From positions 219,642 to 283,641 of the forward strand of contig NZ_VZRA01000002.1 in NCBI RefSeq assembly GCF_008802355.1: a stretch of 64,000 nt of DNA, written 5' to 3'. The notes under the pieces are model-generated. The model did not search any database and was not told where the DNA came from. It saw only the letters and a program-made list of their open reading frames with translations. The stretch is from Oryzomonas sagensis (GTDB lineage Bacteria; Desulfobacterota; Desulfuromonadia; Geobacterales; Pseudopelobacteraceae). Below, piece after piece: positions 25,449-34,447 of the stretch (its first letter is position 1; each line of letters starts with the position of its first letter). The position numbers were made by a program, and so were the translations under genes.

Positions 25449-25994
25449 TTATGATTTACTAATCGGCGCCAGCTCTCCCGCCGGGTCCCCGGAGCGTTCA
25501 AGTGCGGCCGAGCGCCACATGCGCAGGACGGTCGAGGTATTGACGATGGCGATGACCGTCTCCAGGAGGGTGCCGCCGATGGAACCGCTGAGGATGTTGT
25601 TCGCCAGCCAGCAGAAGGTGCTGGAGAGGATCACGAGCCGCATGGGTATGCCCTTCATGGTGAATATGGCATACGTGGAGACGCACGAACCGATCACGGG
25701 AAGCCAGCCGAAGAGGCTTTTCGTCAGCATCAGGCCGATACCGACATTGGCGACGATGACGACGACCGCCACCAGGGACGAGCGGGTCTTTAACGCCAGG
25801 AAGGAACGGAGGCTCGTGAGCAAGGCGCTCGCCGCGGCGGTCGGATTGCCGAGCAAAGAGAAATGCACGGTGTAGGCGATGCTTTCGAGGCCGACGAAAA
25901 ACTTGAGGGGCCGGTCCTCTTTCTGAAGAAAAGCGATAAACCCCAGAACGAATGCGATATATCCCACGCACTGGGACAGAGAAAAAAATTCCAC
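25449..25994 (-). CDS. YgjV-family inner-membrane protein
   Basis: 181 aa from GTG 25994, with AGGAG 7 nt upstream; a TTG farther upstream lacks a site. Five or six hydrophobic helices with SQCVGYIAFVLGFIAFLQK, the YTVHFSLLGNPTAAASALL block and ILSSTFCWLANNILSGSIGG, all typical of the YgjV family. Function unknown. A long hairpin lies in its upstream region. Confidence 0.85.
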   Translation of the reverse strand: MEFFSLSQCVGYIAFVLGFIAFLQKEDRPLKFFVGLESIAYTVHFSLLGNPTAAASALLTSLRSFLALKTRSSLVAVVVIVANVGIGLMLTKSLFGWLPVIGSCVSTYAIFTMKGIPMRLVILSSTFCWLANNILSGSIGGTLLETVIAIVNTSTVLRMWRSAALERSGDPAGELAPISKS

Positions 25995-26022
25995 CAACCT
26001 ACTCCTGTAAGCCAATAAGTAT

Positions 26023-26064
26023 GGGCCGGCTTTCAACCCGTTGACGGTTCAGCCGGCCCTTTTT
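26023..26064 (+). terminator. Long hairpin with T-tract upstream of the YgjV gene
   Basis: GGGCCGGCT pairs with AGCCGGCCC, with a second inner stem AACC/GGTT, followed by five T on the plus strand. It can stop plus-strand transcripts. On the minus strand it lies in the leader of the YgjV gene, about 30 nt before the start codon. Confidence 0.65.
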
Positions 26065-26325
26065 CATAATGGTACTTATACGTATTGTTTGCAATGGCAT
26101 TTTCATCATGCAGACAATGGGGATCGCCGGTCACCAACGTGGGGGGCACTAGGGCGACAGCAGGAACCAGCGAAGTCGCCGGGGGGCACTACATGGCCTT
26201 CCGGGGGCGGAGGGCGGCGGGGATGGCGTCGCGAGAGACGGGGAGTCCCTGGGCGGCTGCCCCGTGGTTCGCGGTCGAACCGTGGGGATGCACCCCTCTC
26301 CGTAGGAGCGGAGGCTGTGCGGTCG
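26065..26325. other. Non-coding stretch with an imperfect palindrome
   Basis: Open frames here have skewed Gly/Arg/Trp composition and no ribosome sites. CCCCGTGGTTCG and CGAACCGTGGGG (26260-26287) form an imperfect hairpin just downstream of the 47-aa gene and may act as its 3' end. GGGGGGCACTA occurs twice between 26140 and 26192. Confidence 0.4.
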
Positions 26326-26469
26326 CTAGAATTTGGCCTTGGTAAAGAGTTGGATGACGTTGAGCGGGCAGTTCTTGTCGGCCTGCGTTTCGCAGTGCAG
26401 ATAGTACAGCCCTATCATCACGGCAAGCAGTGCTACAACCACATAAACAGAAATCCGGGATGGTTGCAT
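26326..26469 (-). CDS. 47-residue single-pass membrane peptide
   Basis: The ATG at 26469 follows GGAGGGACGCC, a good ribosome site. The peptide begins MQPSRISVYVVVALLAVMIG, one membrane helix (residues 6-24), followed by HCETQADKNCPLNVIQLFTKAKF with two cysteines. The helix-plus-short-tail plan and the ribosome site support a real gene. No family recognised. Confidence 0.65.
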   Translation of the reverse strand: MQPSRISVYVVVALLAVMIGLYYLHCETQADKNCPLNVIQLFTKAKF

Positions 26470-26775
26470 GGCGTCCCTCCACAAAATCCTCTTCGCGAAC
26501 GGTGCTCAGTTCCGGGCAAACTGATCCGCCCGCCCGCTCCGTTGTGCGGTCCCCTTTCGGTCTACCCGCCGACCGTGGCTTTATCGGCCATTTACCCCTG
26601 CTTCATAATTTGCGTACCAATTATATCACAAGCGGCGCGGTTTGGGTGCAATTTTAGGTGGTGACGTGGCGGTTGTACGGGGGAGGCGGCGTGTTCAGGC
26701 CTCTCGGTTGTTGCGTTCTTGTCCTGAAGTGCTATCTTGAAGTCTGTCGCCGGATTTTTCTTTGAGGAGAACAGC
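26470..26775. other. Intergenic region, divergent promoters
   Basis: No gene seen. It separates the minus-strand 47-aa gene from the plus-strand gene at 26776 and should hold both promoters. Confidence 0.4.
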
Positions 26776-27549
26776 ATGCACGTGGTTGCCATTTGTCATT
26801 GGCGGGAAGGGGCTGACGAGTTGGTACAGGCGCTCGCCGCTGCTCTCGGCATAACGGCCTATGAAGCCCGGCCCCGGATGCTGGGCGGCGGACCTGCCGT
26901 CGTGGCCAGTTTCGCCGATCCGCAGCGGGCCTTTGCCCTGGCCGGGAAGCTGGAGCGGAGCGGGTTCGCCACGCTGGTCTTCGACGCCACGGAGGTGCGC
27001 GGCAGGGGAGGGCGGTTCGTGGTGCGCCGCTTCGAGTTCAGAAAGTGGGCGCTGCGCATCGAGTCGGGCGACGGGCAGCAGGCGGAGATCCTCTACGACG
27101 ATGTCGATCTGCTCCTGCCGTGTACGAGCGTTGTCGGGTTCACCGAGACCAAGACCGTGACCGAGCGCAAGCTCAGCCTCGGCAAGACCCTCCTTGCCGG
27201 GGGGGTGCCGATGACCACGAAGGTCGAGCGCCAGGAGGTGGTGTCGACCGAGGAGCGCAGCAAATCCCTCCATCTCTATGCCGGCACGCGGTCGCCGGCC
27301 GTCTTCAGCCAGAGCGGCATGACCTTCGATGGCCTCGGCGACGCCATGAAGATGTCGCGGGAGTTGAACTTTGCCCACCTGACCAGTGAGCTGCGCCGGT
27401 TATGCCCCAAAGCCGCGTATGACGACCGGCTGCTTACCCCGGCCGGCCAGGCTCGCTTGCTCGGCCCCGGCCTGAATGCGGAAACCAACCTCAACCTGGC
27501 GGTGGAGATCCTGGCGCGCAGTCTGCGGGAGCGGGGATGCGTGGGGTAG
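26776..27549 (+). CDS. Hypothetical 257-aa protein
   Basis: ATG 26776 with GAGGAG upstream. The first half resembles an alpha/beta domain (VVAICHWREGADELVQALAAALG, VVASFADPQRAFALAGKLE). The second half has FTETKTVTERKLSLGKTLLAGG, MTTKVERQEVVSTEERSKSLHLY and a helical C-terminus. No signal peptide, membrane helix or known motif. Unassigned. Confidence 0.7.
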   Translation: MHVVAICHWREGADELVQALAAALGITAYEARPRMLGGGPAVVASFADPQRAFALAGKLERSGFATLVFDATEVRGRGGRFVVRRFEFRKWALRIESGDGQQAEILYDDVDLLLPCTSVVGFTETKTVTERKLSLGKTLLAGGVPMTTKVERQEVVSTEERSKSLHLYAGTRSPAVFSQSGMTFDGLGDAMKMSRELNFAHLTSELRRLCPKAAYDDRLLTPAGQARLLGPGLNAETNLNLAVEILARSLRERGCVG

Positions 27550-27636
27550 GGGATCGGCCATGCGGGCTGATTGCCGTGACCTGCCGATGCGATACCTTCC
27601 CGCCGCCCCCAGCGCGGCCATGGCGGCCCTCCGCTC

Positions 27637-29157
27637 CTAGCGGCACGCCTTCAGCGCGATCCGCGTGTCGTCGATGTGCTTCTGGAGCCCTTTGGCGCTC
27701 TCCAGCACGTTGCCGTTGATGTCGTTCGCCTTGGCGAGCCGGTAGAAACTCGCGGCCCATTCGCTGCCGTTGTAAAGCTGCTTCAGGGAGATTTCCGTCA
27801 GGCCGATGATCGGAAGCTGGTTTTTAACCCACTTGCCGAAGATCCGGTTGGCCGCCGCGATCTTGCTGATGTCCAGCAGCGTGTTCAGTTCGGGGCTCTC
27901 CGTCTGGAAGTACTTCCCCACCTTCGGGTCCGCCAGAATCTCCCGCACCTCCCCGTTGGAGGCGTTGAGCTGCGCCAGGAGCGCCGACATGCCGTCCTTG
28001 ACGAAGGTCTGCCAGTCGTTTACCTGGCTTGCCACTTCCGCCGCCTTCCCCGCCGACGAGAGGAGTTGCAGCCGGCGAATCTTCGCCTCCAGCGCCAGAA
28101 TGTCCACACCTTCCGCCGCCATCCGGGAGGCGTTCCGGGTGTAGATCTCCTGCAAACGCTCCGCCGCTTTGCCCCTGTTGGCCAGGGTCTCCAACAAGCC
28201 GCCCGTGAAATACTCGATGCCGTCCTTCGCCGCGTTCACCAGCGCGCCCCGGTTCGTGGCCTCCCAATCGGCCACCTGATTCTGGGCCAGAAGGATCGTC
28301 TTGTGGAATTTGGTACGCTGCTCCAGGAAGGAGTCCAGCTTCCGGGAGAGGGCGACGCAGTCGGGAGGCTCGATGATGGGCTCTCCCTCACCCTTCGCCT
28401 TCTTCTCCTTCCGGGGAACCGTTTTCGTACCGTCCTCCTTCAGGTTTCCGGCGGTGTACGTGACGGCGTTGCGCAGATCCACCACCCGCGGGTCGTTCTC
28501 CGGATCGACCAGGAGCCGCAGGTCGGCCTCCGGCATGGTCTCGCCGAAGAAGGGGGTGCCCCGGCCGACGGCCACGGCGCTCACCGGCTGCGCGTCCCCC
28601 GCCGCGGTGTCGAACGGCTGCCGGGCAGCGGCGGCCATGGCCTCCGCCCCCCCGTCCAGCGTCTTGAAGTCAAGGCTGGTGCCGGCGTCCTTGAACCCCA
28701 GGGCGGAGGCACCCTCCAGCCCCTTGTACGTCCCGAGCATCCGGTCCCGTTCCGCCTGGAACTCCGCCTCCTCCGCCCGCCGCCGCTCTTCCGCCTGGCG
28801 GGCCGCCTGGACGGAGGCATCGTGCTGCTCCTGGAGCGAGCGGAGCGCCGGGAAGTTTCCCTTCCGGGGAGCGCCCATGTTGGCGATGAGCCCCTGGAAG
28901 ATGCCGCCGACGATCATGGATTTCATCTGCGCCTCCTGCGAGGCAGAGGGGGGGCGGAGCGGCTTCGCGGCGGGTTTGCCGCCGCAGTCCAGTTTGCCGT
29001 CGGAACAGGTGCACTTGTACCCCTGGTAGGCCAGGGCGTGCACCGACGCTTCGCAGTCCATCTTGAAAGGGCTGACCTCGGGGATGCCGTAGCCCGATGC
29101 GGAGCCGGCGGCCAGGGCCAGGGCCGCCGCCGCGCAGGCCGCCGCGCGGCGCATCAT
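27637..29157 (-). CDS. Secreted protein of unknown function
   Basis: 506 aa with a signal peptide (MRRAAACAAAALALAAGSASG). After it comes a Cys-containing segment (CEASVHALAYQGYKCTCSDGKLDCGG), a charged coiled coil (residues 115-150), and a mostly helical C-terminal half. Its ATG overlaps the stop of the upstream PDZ lipoprotein gene (ATGA), so they form an operon and probably act together in the envelope. No family recognised. Confidence 0.7.
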   Translation of the reverse strand: MMRRAAACAAAALALAAGSASGYGIPEVSPFKMDCEASVHALAYQGYKCTCSDGKLDCGGKPAAKPLRPPSASQEAQMKSMIVGGIFQGLIANMGAPRKGNFPALRSLQEQHDASVQAARQAEERRRAEEAEFQAERDRMLGTYKGLEGASALGFKDAGTSLDFKTLDGGAEAMAAAARQPFDTAAGDAQPVSAVAVGRGTPFFGETMPEADLRLLVDPENDPRVVDLRNAVTYTAGNLKEDGTKTVPRKEKKAKGEGEPIIEPPDCVALSRKLDSFLEQRTKFHKTILLAQNQVADWEATNRGALVNAAKDGIEYFTGGLLETLANRGKAAERLQEIYTRNASRMAAEGVDILALEAKIRRLQLLSSAGKAAEVASQVNDWQTFVKDGMSALLAQLNASNGEVREILADPKVGKYFQTESPELNTLLDISKIAAANRIFGKWVKNQLPIIGLTEISLKQLYNGSEWAASFYRLAKANDINGNVLESAKGLQKHIDDTRIALKACR

Positions 29158-30368
29158 ACGTTCGGTATCCGCTGGATGGTGAGGGTGATGGGGGCCTTCA
29201 CGTCCTTCCGCAGGATGTCGAGGCGGACCGGAGTGCCCGGCTGGCCGTAGAGCCGCATCATCGCTTCGCCGGCGTTGAGGCTCTTCACCGGTACCCCGTC
29301 GATGGCCAGGATTTCATCCTCGTCCCTCAGCCCCGCCTCGTAGGCCTCGGTTTCGTTGTCGAGACGCACGACAAGGTGCCCCTGCCAGTCCTGCTGGATG
29401 GAAGAAAGGCCGCCGGGCCACCAGGAGATCAGACCATAGTAGGCGACGTCAGGACCGAGACCGGCCGGCCCCAGCGGTCCATAGAGAACCTCTTCGGCCC
29501 CTCTTTTGCCGGTGACCGCCACTCCCGAGCAATAGTCGTCCCCCAGGAGCGCCAGTTGGGTCGACGCGCTGAAGGTGGTGACCTCGTAGCGCAGGGTGAT
29601 CTTCTTTTCCCGTTCGTTTATTTCACCGGCAACCTCGGCGGTATCCGGCGGGATCGGGCACTTGTCGGCGGTAACGGGGCCGCGGCTCCAGGTTCCGGCG
29701 AGCCGGCTGCCCCGCGCCGTCAGATGGTGCTCGGCATGGGCGCGGATAAGATTCGGAACGGTCCCGACCAGGGTATAGGTGGAGTTCACCTCCTGCTCGC
29801 TCACCCGCCGCTGGTCGGTTTTGAGGACGATGCCGTTGCCCTCCATGGACAAGCCGTACCAGGCGCCGGTGGCGGCGACCCAGGAGCCTGCCCGTCCTTT
29901 TTCCCGAGCGGTCTGTTCCTGGCGGAACTCGAGCTTCACGATCTCGTCGCGCACCTTCTGGGCGTCTTCCGCCCCCGGCGCGATCGCGAGATACTGCCGG
30001 TAGCTGGCGATCGCATCGTCATACCGCCCCAACTGGGTCTGCACCTTGCCGAGGTTGAACCAGGCACTGCCGAGCCGGGGGGCGATGTCGGCGGCAGCCA
30101 GGAATTCCTCCTCGGCCACGGCCAACTCTTCGGGCGACTTCGCCATCTCGATGGCGGCCATCCCTCGCAGCATGTGCTTCCGGGCGTCCTCGGGCGTTCC
30201 CGTACTTTTGACCCGCGGCGGCGCGGCGGGTTTCGCCGCGGCAACAGCGGCGGCTTTTGCGCGTTCCGCCTTGCGCTCCGCAAGCGTCTTCTTCGGGGGG
30301 GCCGTGGCGCATCCCGCCACGACAAGGGTCAGCACCAGTGCCAGTACCGCCGGCCATCCTGTCCGCAT
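29154..30368 (-). CDS. Lipoprotein with TPR and PDZ domains
   Basis: 404 aa, GAGGAGG upstream. The lipobox is VVAGC near residue 19. Residues 95-160 hold TPR units (SAWFNLGKVQTQLGRYDDAIASYRQYLAIAPGAEDAQ). The middle ~170 residues form a beta-rich domain of unknown type. The C-terminal PDZ (LVVRLDNETEAYEAGLRDEDEILAIDGVPV) would bind peptides. It is the first gene of a two-gene operon with the secreted 506-aa protein. Confidence 0.82.
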   Translation of the reverse strand: MRTGWPAVLALVLTLVVAGCATAPPKKTLAERKAERAKAAAVAAAKPAAPPRVKSTGTPEDARKHMLRGMAAIEMAKSPEELAVAEEEFLAAADIAPRLGSAWFNLGKVQTQLGRYDDAIASYRQYLAIAPGAEDAQKVRDEIVKLEFRQEQTAREKGRAGSWVAATGAWYGLSMEGNGIVLKTDQRRVSEQEVNSTYTLVGTVPNLIRAHAEHHLTARGSRLAGTWSRGPVTADKCPIPPDTAEVAGEINEREKKITLRYEVTTFSASTQLALLGDDYCSGVAVTGKRGAEEVLYGPLGPAGLGPDVAYYGLISWWPGGLSSIQQDWQGHLVVRLDNETEAYEAGLRDEDEILAIDGVPVKSLNAGEAMMRLYGQPGTPVRLDILRKDVKAPITLTIQRIPNV

Positions 30369-30747
30369 AACGATCCTCCTCTAACCAAAGTGTCTATGGG
30401 CGCACCGATTTGCGGCGCCGCGCTTCCCCGGGCCGGACATCTCCCGAGACGCCGCATCGATGCCTGCACATAGTAAACGACCATGTCGCGTGCTGATTGT
30501 TTGGAGATCGGCGGGCCCGCTAAGCGTACCAAAGGCACTATCGGGAGTATCGAAGAGGAACAGGTTTCCACGCTGCCTTTACGGGCAGGCCGCCACGCAG
30601 ACTTTACCCCTAAATCGGACCGTATACAAGTCTCTCCTCTTCCACAAAGGGGGACTCGCAAGGGTCAGATCGCCAATTTTCGATTTTGAAGTTTGGCGAC
30701 CTGACCATCGAGAACTTCGCGCGTGCCGCTTGGGGCCAGGTGAAGCT
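30369..30747. other. Intergenic region with a palindromic repeat
   Basis: No gene seen. It holds a dispersed palindrome (30663-30706) and separates the PDZ operon from the BI-1 family gene. Confidence 0.45.
30663..30706. repeat. Dispersed palindromic repeat
   Basis: GGTCAGATCGCCAA ... TTTGGCGACCTGACC around the AT-rich core TTTTCGATTTTGAAG. Same family as the repeats at 2966 and 4322-4524. Confidence 0.8.
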
Positions 30748-31431
30748 CTAGTCTCTCCGGTCGCCGAAAAGCTGGAGCATCATGAGGAAGATGTTGATGA
30801 AATCGAGGTACAGGGCGAGCGCTCCGGCTACCGCCGCGCCGCCCCTGACTCCCTTGAGCTTCTGGGTATCGTAGGCGGTAAGGCCGATGAAAACGATCAG
30901 GCCGATGCCGCTGACCATGAACTGGAGCATGGTGGAGTGGAGGAAGATGTTCACCACGGAGGCGATGACGACGCCGATCAGCCCCATGAAGCAGAACGAC
31001 CCCAGGGAGGTCAGGTCACGCTTGGTGACGAATCCGTACACGCTCATGGCGCCGAAGGTGCCGGCGGTGCTCAGGAAGGCGGAAGCGATGGACTGGCCGG
31101 TGTAGACCAGGAAGATCCCCGAGAGCGTCACCCCGTTGAGCGCCGAATAGAGCAGGAAGAGGGGGGCCGCCGTGGCGGTGCCCATGCGGACGGCAAAACC
31201 GGCGATGGCAAAGACCAGTCCGAACTCGGCAATGATCAGCCCGAAAAAGACCATCCTGTTGGTGTAGAGGGCGTTGAACAACGCCGGGGAACTGACGACC
31301 GCCATGGATACGAGGGCCGTGAGGCAGAGGCCGGCGGCCATCCAGCCGTAGACCGCGCCCATGGTGGTGCTCTGTGCCGTGGCTACGGGACGGGGAAATG
31401 ACGTGCTGCGTGGTGATGATGGGAAAGGCAT
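30748..31431 (-). CDS. Bax inhibitor-1/YccA family membrane protein
   Basis: 227 aa, AAAAAGGAG upstream. Seven hydrophobic helices. Family features are MGAVYGWMAAGLCLTALVSM, SALNGVTLSGIFLVYTGQSIASAFLSTAG, and the C-terminal IGLTAYDTQKLKG with the Asp pair region of BI-1 proteins, then FINIFLMMLQLFG. Such proteins are pH- or Ca2+-related leak channels or YccA-like FtsH partners. Confidence 0.93.
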   Translation of the reverse strand: MPFPSSPRSTSFPRPVATAQSTTMGAVYGWMAAGLCLTALVSMAVVSSPALFNALYTNRMVFFGLIIAEFGLVFAIAGFAVRMGTATAAPLFLLYSALNGVTLSGIFLVYTGQSIASAFLSTAGTFGAMSVYGFVTKRDLTSLGSFCFMGLIGVVIASVVNIFLHSTMLQFMVSGIGLIVFIGLTAYDTQKLKGVRGGAAVAGALALYLDFINIFLMMLQLFGDRRD

Positions 31432-31725
31432 ATCGTGCGCTCCTTTTTGTCTGTAGATTGCTTCTTTCTACAATGTAATCACGAGCGCGCAAAAAATCAA
31501 CCGTATGCATGTCAGGCGTCGGGAAGGCAAAGGGCCCGTTTAAATTGTGCAGAATGCAGGACTGCCCCCAGGGGGCCCAATGAACGGGGCGCTCTAGTTG
31601 ACAGCTCGGCATTGTCCGGTACAATTGACTTGCTTGGCGACAATTCACTTCAGCACGGAGCTTGCCGAGTGGAAGACCAGACAAGAACTGGCGCTGTAAC
31701 ACCACTCCAAAAAAGGAGGAACCCG
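31432..31725. other. Divergent intergenic region before ompA-like gene
   Basis: No gene. It holds the promoter at 31598-31625. A short inverted segment (AGCTCGGCA ... TTGCCGAG, near 31604 and 31662) may form a leader hairpin. Confidence 0.45.
31598..31625 (+). promoter_or_regulatory. Sigma-70 promoter of the OmpA-family gene
   Basis: TTGACA (31598-31603) and TACAAT (31620-31625) are 16 nt apart, about 100 nt upstream of the start codon. Confidence 0.6.
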
Positions 31726-33189
31726 ATGAAAAAGATAACAACCCTGGTAACAATGGCATTCGCCTGCATGGCATTTGCAAGCGGCGCTCTTGCCGGAGAG
31801 CGGCAAGGGGCCTTTTCCGTTTCACCATTTGTCGGCGGCTACACCTTTGATGGTGTTCAGCACGTGGAAACTTCCCCTGTTTACGGGTTGCGCCTAGGCT
31901 ACGACCTGACAAAAAACTGGGGCGTGGAAGCGGTGGGCGATTTTCTGGCGACCGACGGTACCCGGAGTGAACGGAGCATCAACGCCTTGTCCTACCGCTT
32001 GGACATCCTCTATAACTTCATGCCGGACGGCCCCCTGGTGCCGTATGTTGCCGTGGGCGGCGGCGGCATCACCTATGGCCACGGTAAAGACGGCCTTAAA
32101 ATCAGCGACAGAACCACCGACGCAACCGCCAATGCAGGCTTGGGACTCAAGTACTTCGTGACCGACTCGATTGCCTTGCGGGGCGATGCCCGTCAGTTGT
32201 TTGTCCTGGAGGACCCTAAGAGTCCCAAGTTTAACTGGGAATATACCGCAGGGTTCACCTTCCTCTTCGGCGGCCAAACAGCTCCTGCCCCTGTTGCCGC
32301 TGTGCCGGCCGCAGAACCTGCTCCAGCCCCTCCCGCTCCTTCCAACCAGCTGACGGTTGCTCCGAGTTCCATTACCAAGGGGCAGTCCGCGACCTTGACG
32401 TGGAGTTCGGCGAACGCCACCAACTGCGAAATACAGCCGGAAATCGGCGCGGTTCAGCCGCAGGGGTCCATGACGGTCACACCCGCCGACACGACCTCCT
32501 ATACCCTTACGTGCGATGGCGCCGGTGGTTCGGCAAAAAGCGCCGCGAACCTTTCGGTAACCCCGCCGGAACCTCCGGCCCCGTCCGGCAATCTGACGGT
32601 TGCCCCCGGTTCCATTACCAAAGGGGAGTCCGCGACGTTGACGTGGAGTTCGACGAATGCCACCAACTGCGAGATACAACCGGAAATCGGCGCGGTTCAG
32701 CCACAGGGGACCATGGCGGTCACCCCTGCCGAAAATGCCACGTATACCCTTACGTGCAGTGGTGCCGGCGGTACGGCAAAGAGCGCAGCGAACCTTGCGG
32801 TAGTTGTTCCGGCACCGCCGGCGCCTGCTCCCAAGTTGTGCAGCCCCACGGTCATCAATATCCATTTCGATACAAACAAGTCTGCGATCAAACCCCAGTA
32901 CCACGATGAACTGAAAAAGCTCGGTGATTTCCTGACCGAATTCCCTCAGGCTACCGGAGCCATCGAAGGACACACCGACAATGTCGGCAACAAGACGGCC
33001 AACATGAAGCTCTCCCAGCGACGTGCCGAAAGCGTTCGTACCTACCTCATCGAAAAGTTCGGGATCGCTCCCGAACGGATCAAGGCTGTTGGTTACGGTC
33101 CGACGAAACCCGTTGCCAGCAACAAGACCAAGGCGGGGAAAGAGCAGAACCGCCGGATCGAATCCAACTTCACCTGCAACGCCAAGTAG
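31726..33189 (+). CDS. OmpA-family outer-membrane protein with two Ig-like repeats
   Basis: 487 aa from ATG 31726 with AAAAGGAGG. After a signal peptide (1-23) comes an OmpA-like beta barrel (24-185: AFSVSPFVGGYTFDG to WEYTAGFTFLFGG). A Pro/Ala linker leads to two ~80-residue repeats (from 205 and 286), each with LTVAP(S/G)SITKG, ATLTWSS(A/T)NATNCEI and YTLTC. The last ~110 residues are the OmpA peptidoglycan-binding domain (INIHFDTNKSAIK, IEGHTDNVGN, SQRRAESVR, NRRIE). It links the outer membrane to the wall; the repeats act as a spacer or adhesin. Confidence 0.9.
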   Translation: MKKITTLVTMAFACMAFASGALAGERQGAFSVSPFVGGYTFDGVQHVETSPVYGLRLGYDLTKNWGVEAVGDFLATDGTRSERSINALSYRLDILYNFMPDGPLVPYVAVGGGGITYGHGKDGLKISDRTTDATANAGLGLKYFVTDSIALRGDARQLFVLEDPKSPKFNWEYTAGFTFLFGGQTAPAPVAAVPAAEPAPAPPAPSNQLTVAPSSITKGQSATLTWSSANATNCEIQPEIGAVQPQGSMTVTPADTTSYTLTCDGAGGSAKSAANLSVTPPEPPAPSGNLTVAPGSITKGESATLTWSSTNATNCEIQPEIGAVQPQGTMAVTPAENATYTLTCSGAGGTAKSAANLAVVVPAPPAPAPKLCSPTVINIHFDTNKSAIKPQYHDELKKLGDFLTEFPQATGAIEGHTDNVGNKTANMKLSQRRAESVRTYLIEKFGIAPERIKAVGYGPTKPVASNKTKAGKEQNRRIESNFTCNAK

Positions 33190-33216
33190 CATCCAAACCC
33201 TGCAGTCGACACACCG

Positions 33217-33248
33217 GCGCCCTCCCGGGACTCTTTCCGGGAGGGCGC
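33217..33248 (+). terminator. Terminator of the OmpA-family gene
   Basis: A perfect 12-bp stem GCGCCCTCCCGG/CCGGGAGGGCGC with an 8-nt loop, 27 nt after the stop. There is only a short T-tract, so it is strong but not classical. Confidence 0.75.
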
Positions 33249-33494
33249 TTGCGTGATACCCCCCGCAGCTCCTCCGTGATTATGATCTCGCCCGTCATCC
33301 ACGGAAAATGCAGGGACATGTCCCCGTATTTTTCAAAATCATGCTCAACGCGGCCGTGAAGTCTTTTTTGGGGTGCGAGCCTTGTGGGCACGAGAGACTC
33401 TGATATAGTAACTGCTAATGTAGCTGTTTTTAGTAGTTGTGCCCCTGTCCACGCAGTTTGGTGTGTGCCGCATTACCGCGTCAAGGAGTGGATT
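33249..33494. other. Intergenic region before mscS-like gene
   Basis: No gene. A short palindrome GGGACATGTCCC lies near 33314. AT-rich DNA at 33400-33440 may hold the promoter. Confidence 0.4.
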
Positions 33495-34310
33495 ATGCAA
33501 AACATCGATCAGTATCAGCAGCTTGCGGTAACCTATATCACCGAGATGGGAACCAAAGTGGTCGCCGTCATCCTGTTTTGGGTCGTGGGACGCTGGCTGA
33601 TCGGATTTGTCGGGAAGATGATGCAGCGGGTGTTGGAAAAGCAGAAGGTTGATCCGACCCTGATGCGTTATCTCGGCAATTTCGTCGCCGTTACGCTGAA
33701 CATCGTTTTGGTCGTGGCCATCCTCGGTTATTGCGGATTCCAGACCACCACGTTCGCCGCCCTGGTGGCAGGCATCGGCATCGCCATCGGTGCAGCCTGG
33801 GGAGGGCTTCTGTCGAACCTGGCCGCAGGCATCTTCATCGTGGTGCTGCATCCCTTCAAGGTGGGCGATTTTATAACGGCCGCCGGGGTGACCGGCACCA
33901 TCACGGAGATCGGGTTGTTTGTCACCACGGTCAACACGCCGGATAACGTCAAGACGATGATCGGCAACGGCAAGATTTTCGGCGACAACATCCAGAACTA
34001 CACGGCAAATGCGTACCGGAGGGTAGAACTGAAATGCCAGCTTGCGGGAAGTGCCGATCATGTCGCGGCGATGCTGCTTTTACGCGAGAAGCTGGCAGCG
34101 GTGCCCAACGTGTTGTCAACACCGGCGGTTGAGGTGGAGATTCTGGAGTTCACCCTGGTCGGTCCGGTGCTTGCGGTTCGGCCCTTCTGCCATAACGACC
34201 ACTACTGGCAGGTCTACTTCGACGGCAACCGCACCATCCGCGAATCGCTCGCCGCCGCCGGCTTCCCGGCGCCGATGCAGACGCAGCTGGTCATGGTGCA
34301 AAACCAGTGA
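33495..34310 (+). CDS. MscS-family mechanosensitive channel
   Basis: 271 aa from ATG 33495 with AAGGAG. Short MscS architecture: helices TM1-TM2 (VVAVILFWVVGRWLIGFVG), the pore helix TM3 with Gly/Ala pattern (FAALVAGIGIAIGAAWGGLLSNLAAGIFI), the beta domain (PFKVGDFITAAGVTGTITEIGLFVTTVNT, PNxx-type IGNGKIFGDNIQN) and an alpha/beta C-terminus. It relieves osmotic pressure at the inner membrane. Confidence 0.94.
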   Translation: MQNIDQYQQLAVTYITEMGTKVVAVILFWVVGRWLIGFVGKMMQRVLEKQKVDPTLMRYLGNFVAVTLNIVLVVAILGYCGFQTTTFAALVAGIGIAIGAAWGGLLSNLAAGIFIVVLHPFKVGDFITAAGVTGTITEIGLFVTTVNTPDNVKTMIGNGKIFGDNIQNYTANAYRRVELKCQLAGSADHVAAMLLLREKLAAVPNVLSTPAVEVEILEFTLVGPVLAVRPFCHNDHYWQVYFDGNRTIRESLAAAGFPAPMQTQLVMVQNQ

Positions 34311-34447
34311 CACGGTTACTGCCGTGAAATGAAATCAGGCCGGGGCCATCGTGGACATGCGTAAAGAGTTCAGGGAGAAAGTAACCCGAACGTGATTCCC
34401 CCGGCAAAAAACATACGGAGTCAAATCTGCATCCTACAGGGAATTCC

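Noticed and set aside
26041-26664. 207-codon plus-strand frame in the 26-kb gap
   Set aside because: Skewed composition, no ribosome site, and it overlaps the better supported 47-residue gene on the other strand.
27676-29250. 524-codon plus-strand frame
   Set aside because: Antisense to the secreted protein with signal peptide and good operon context.
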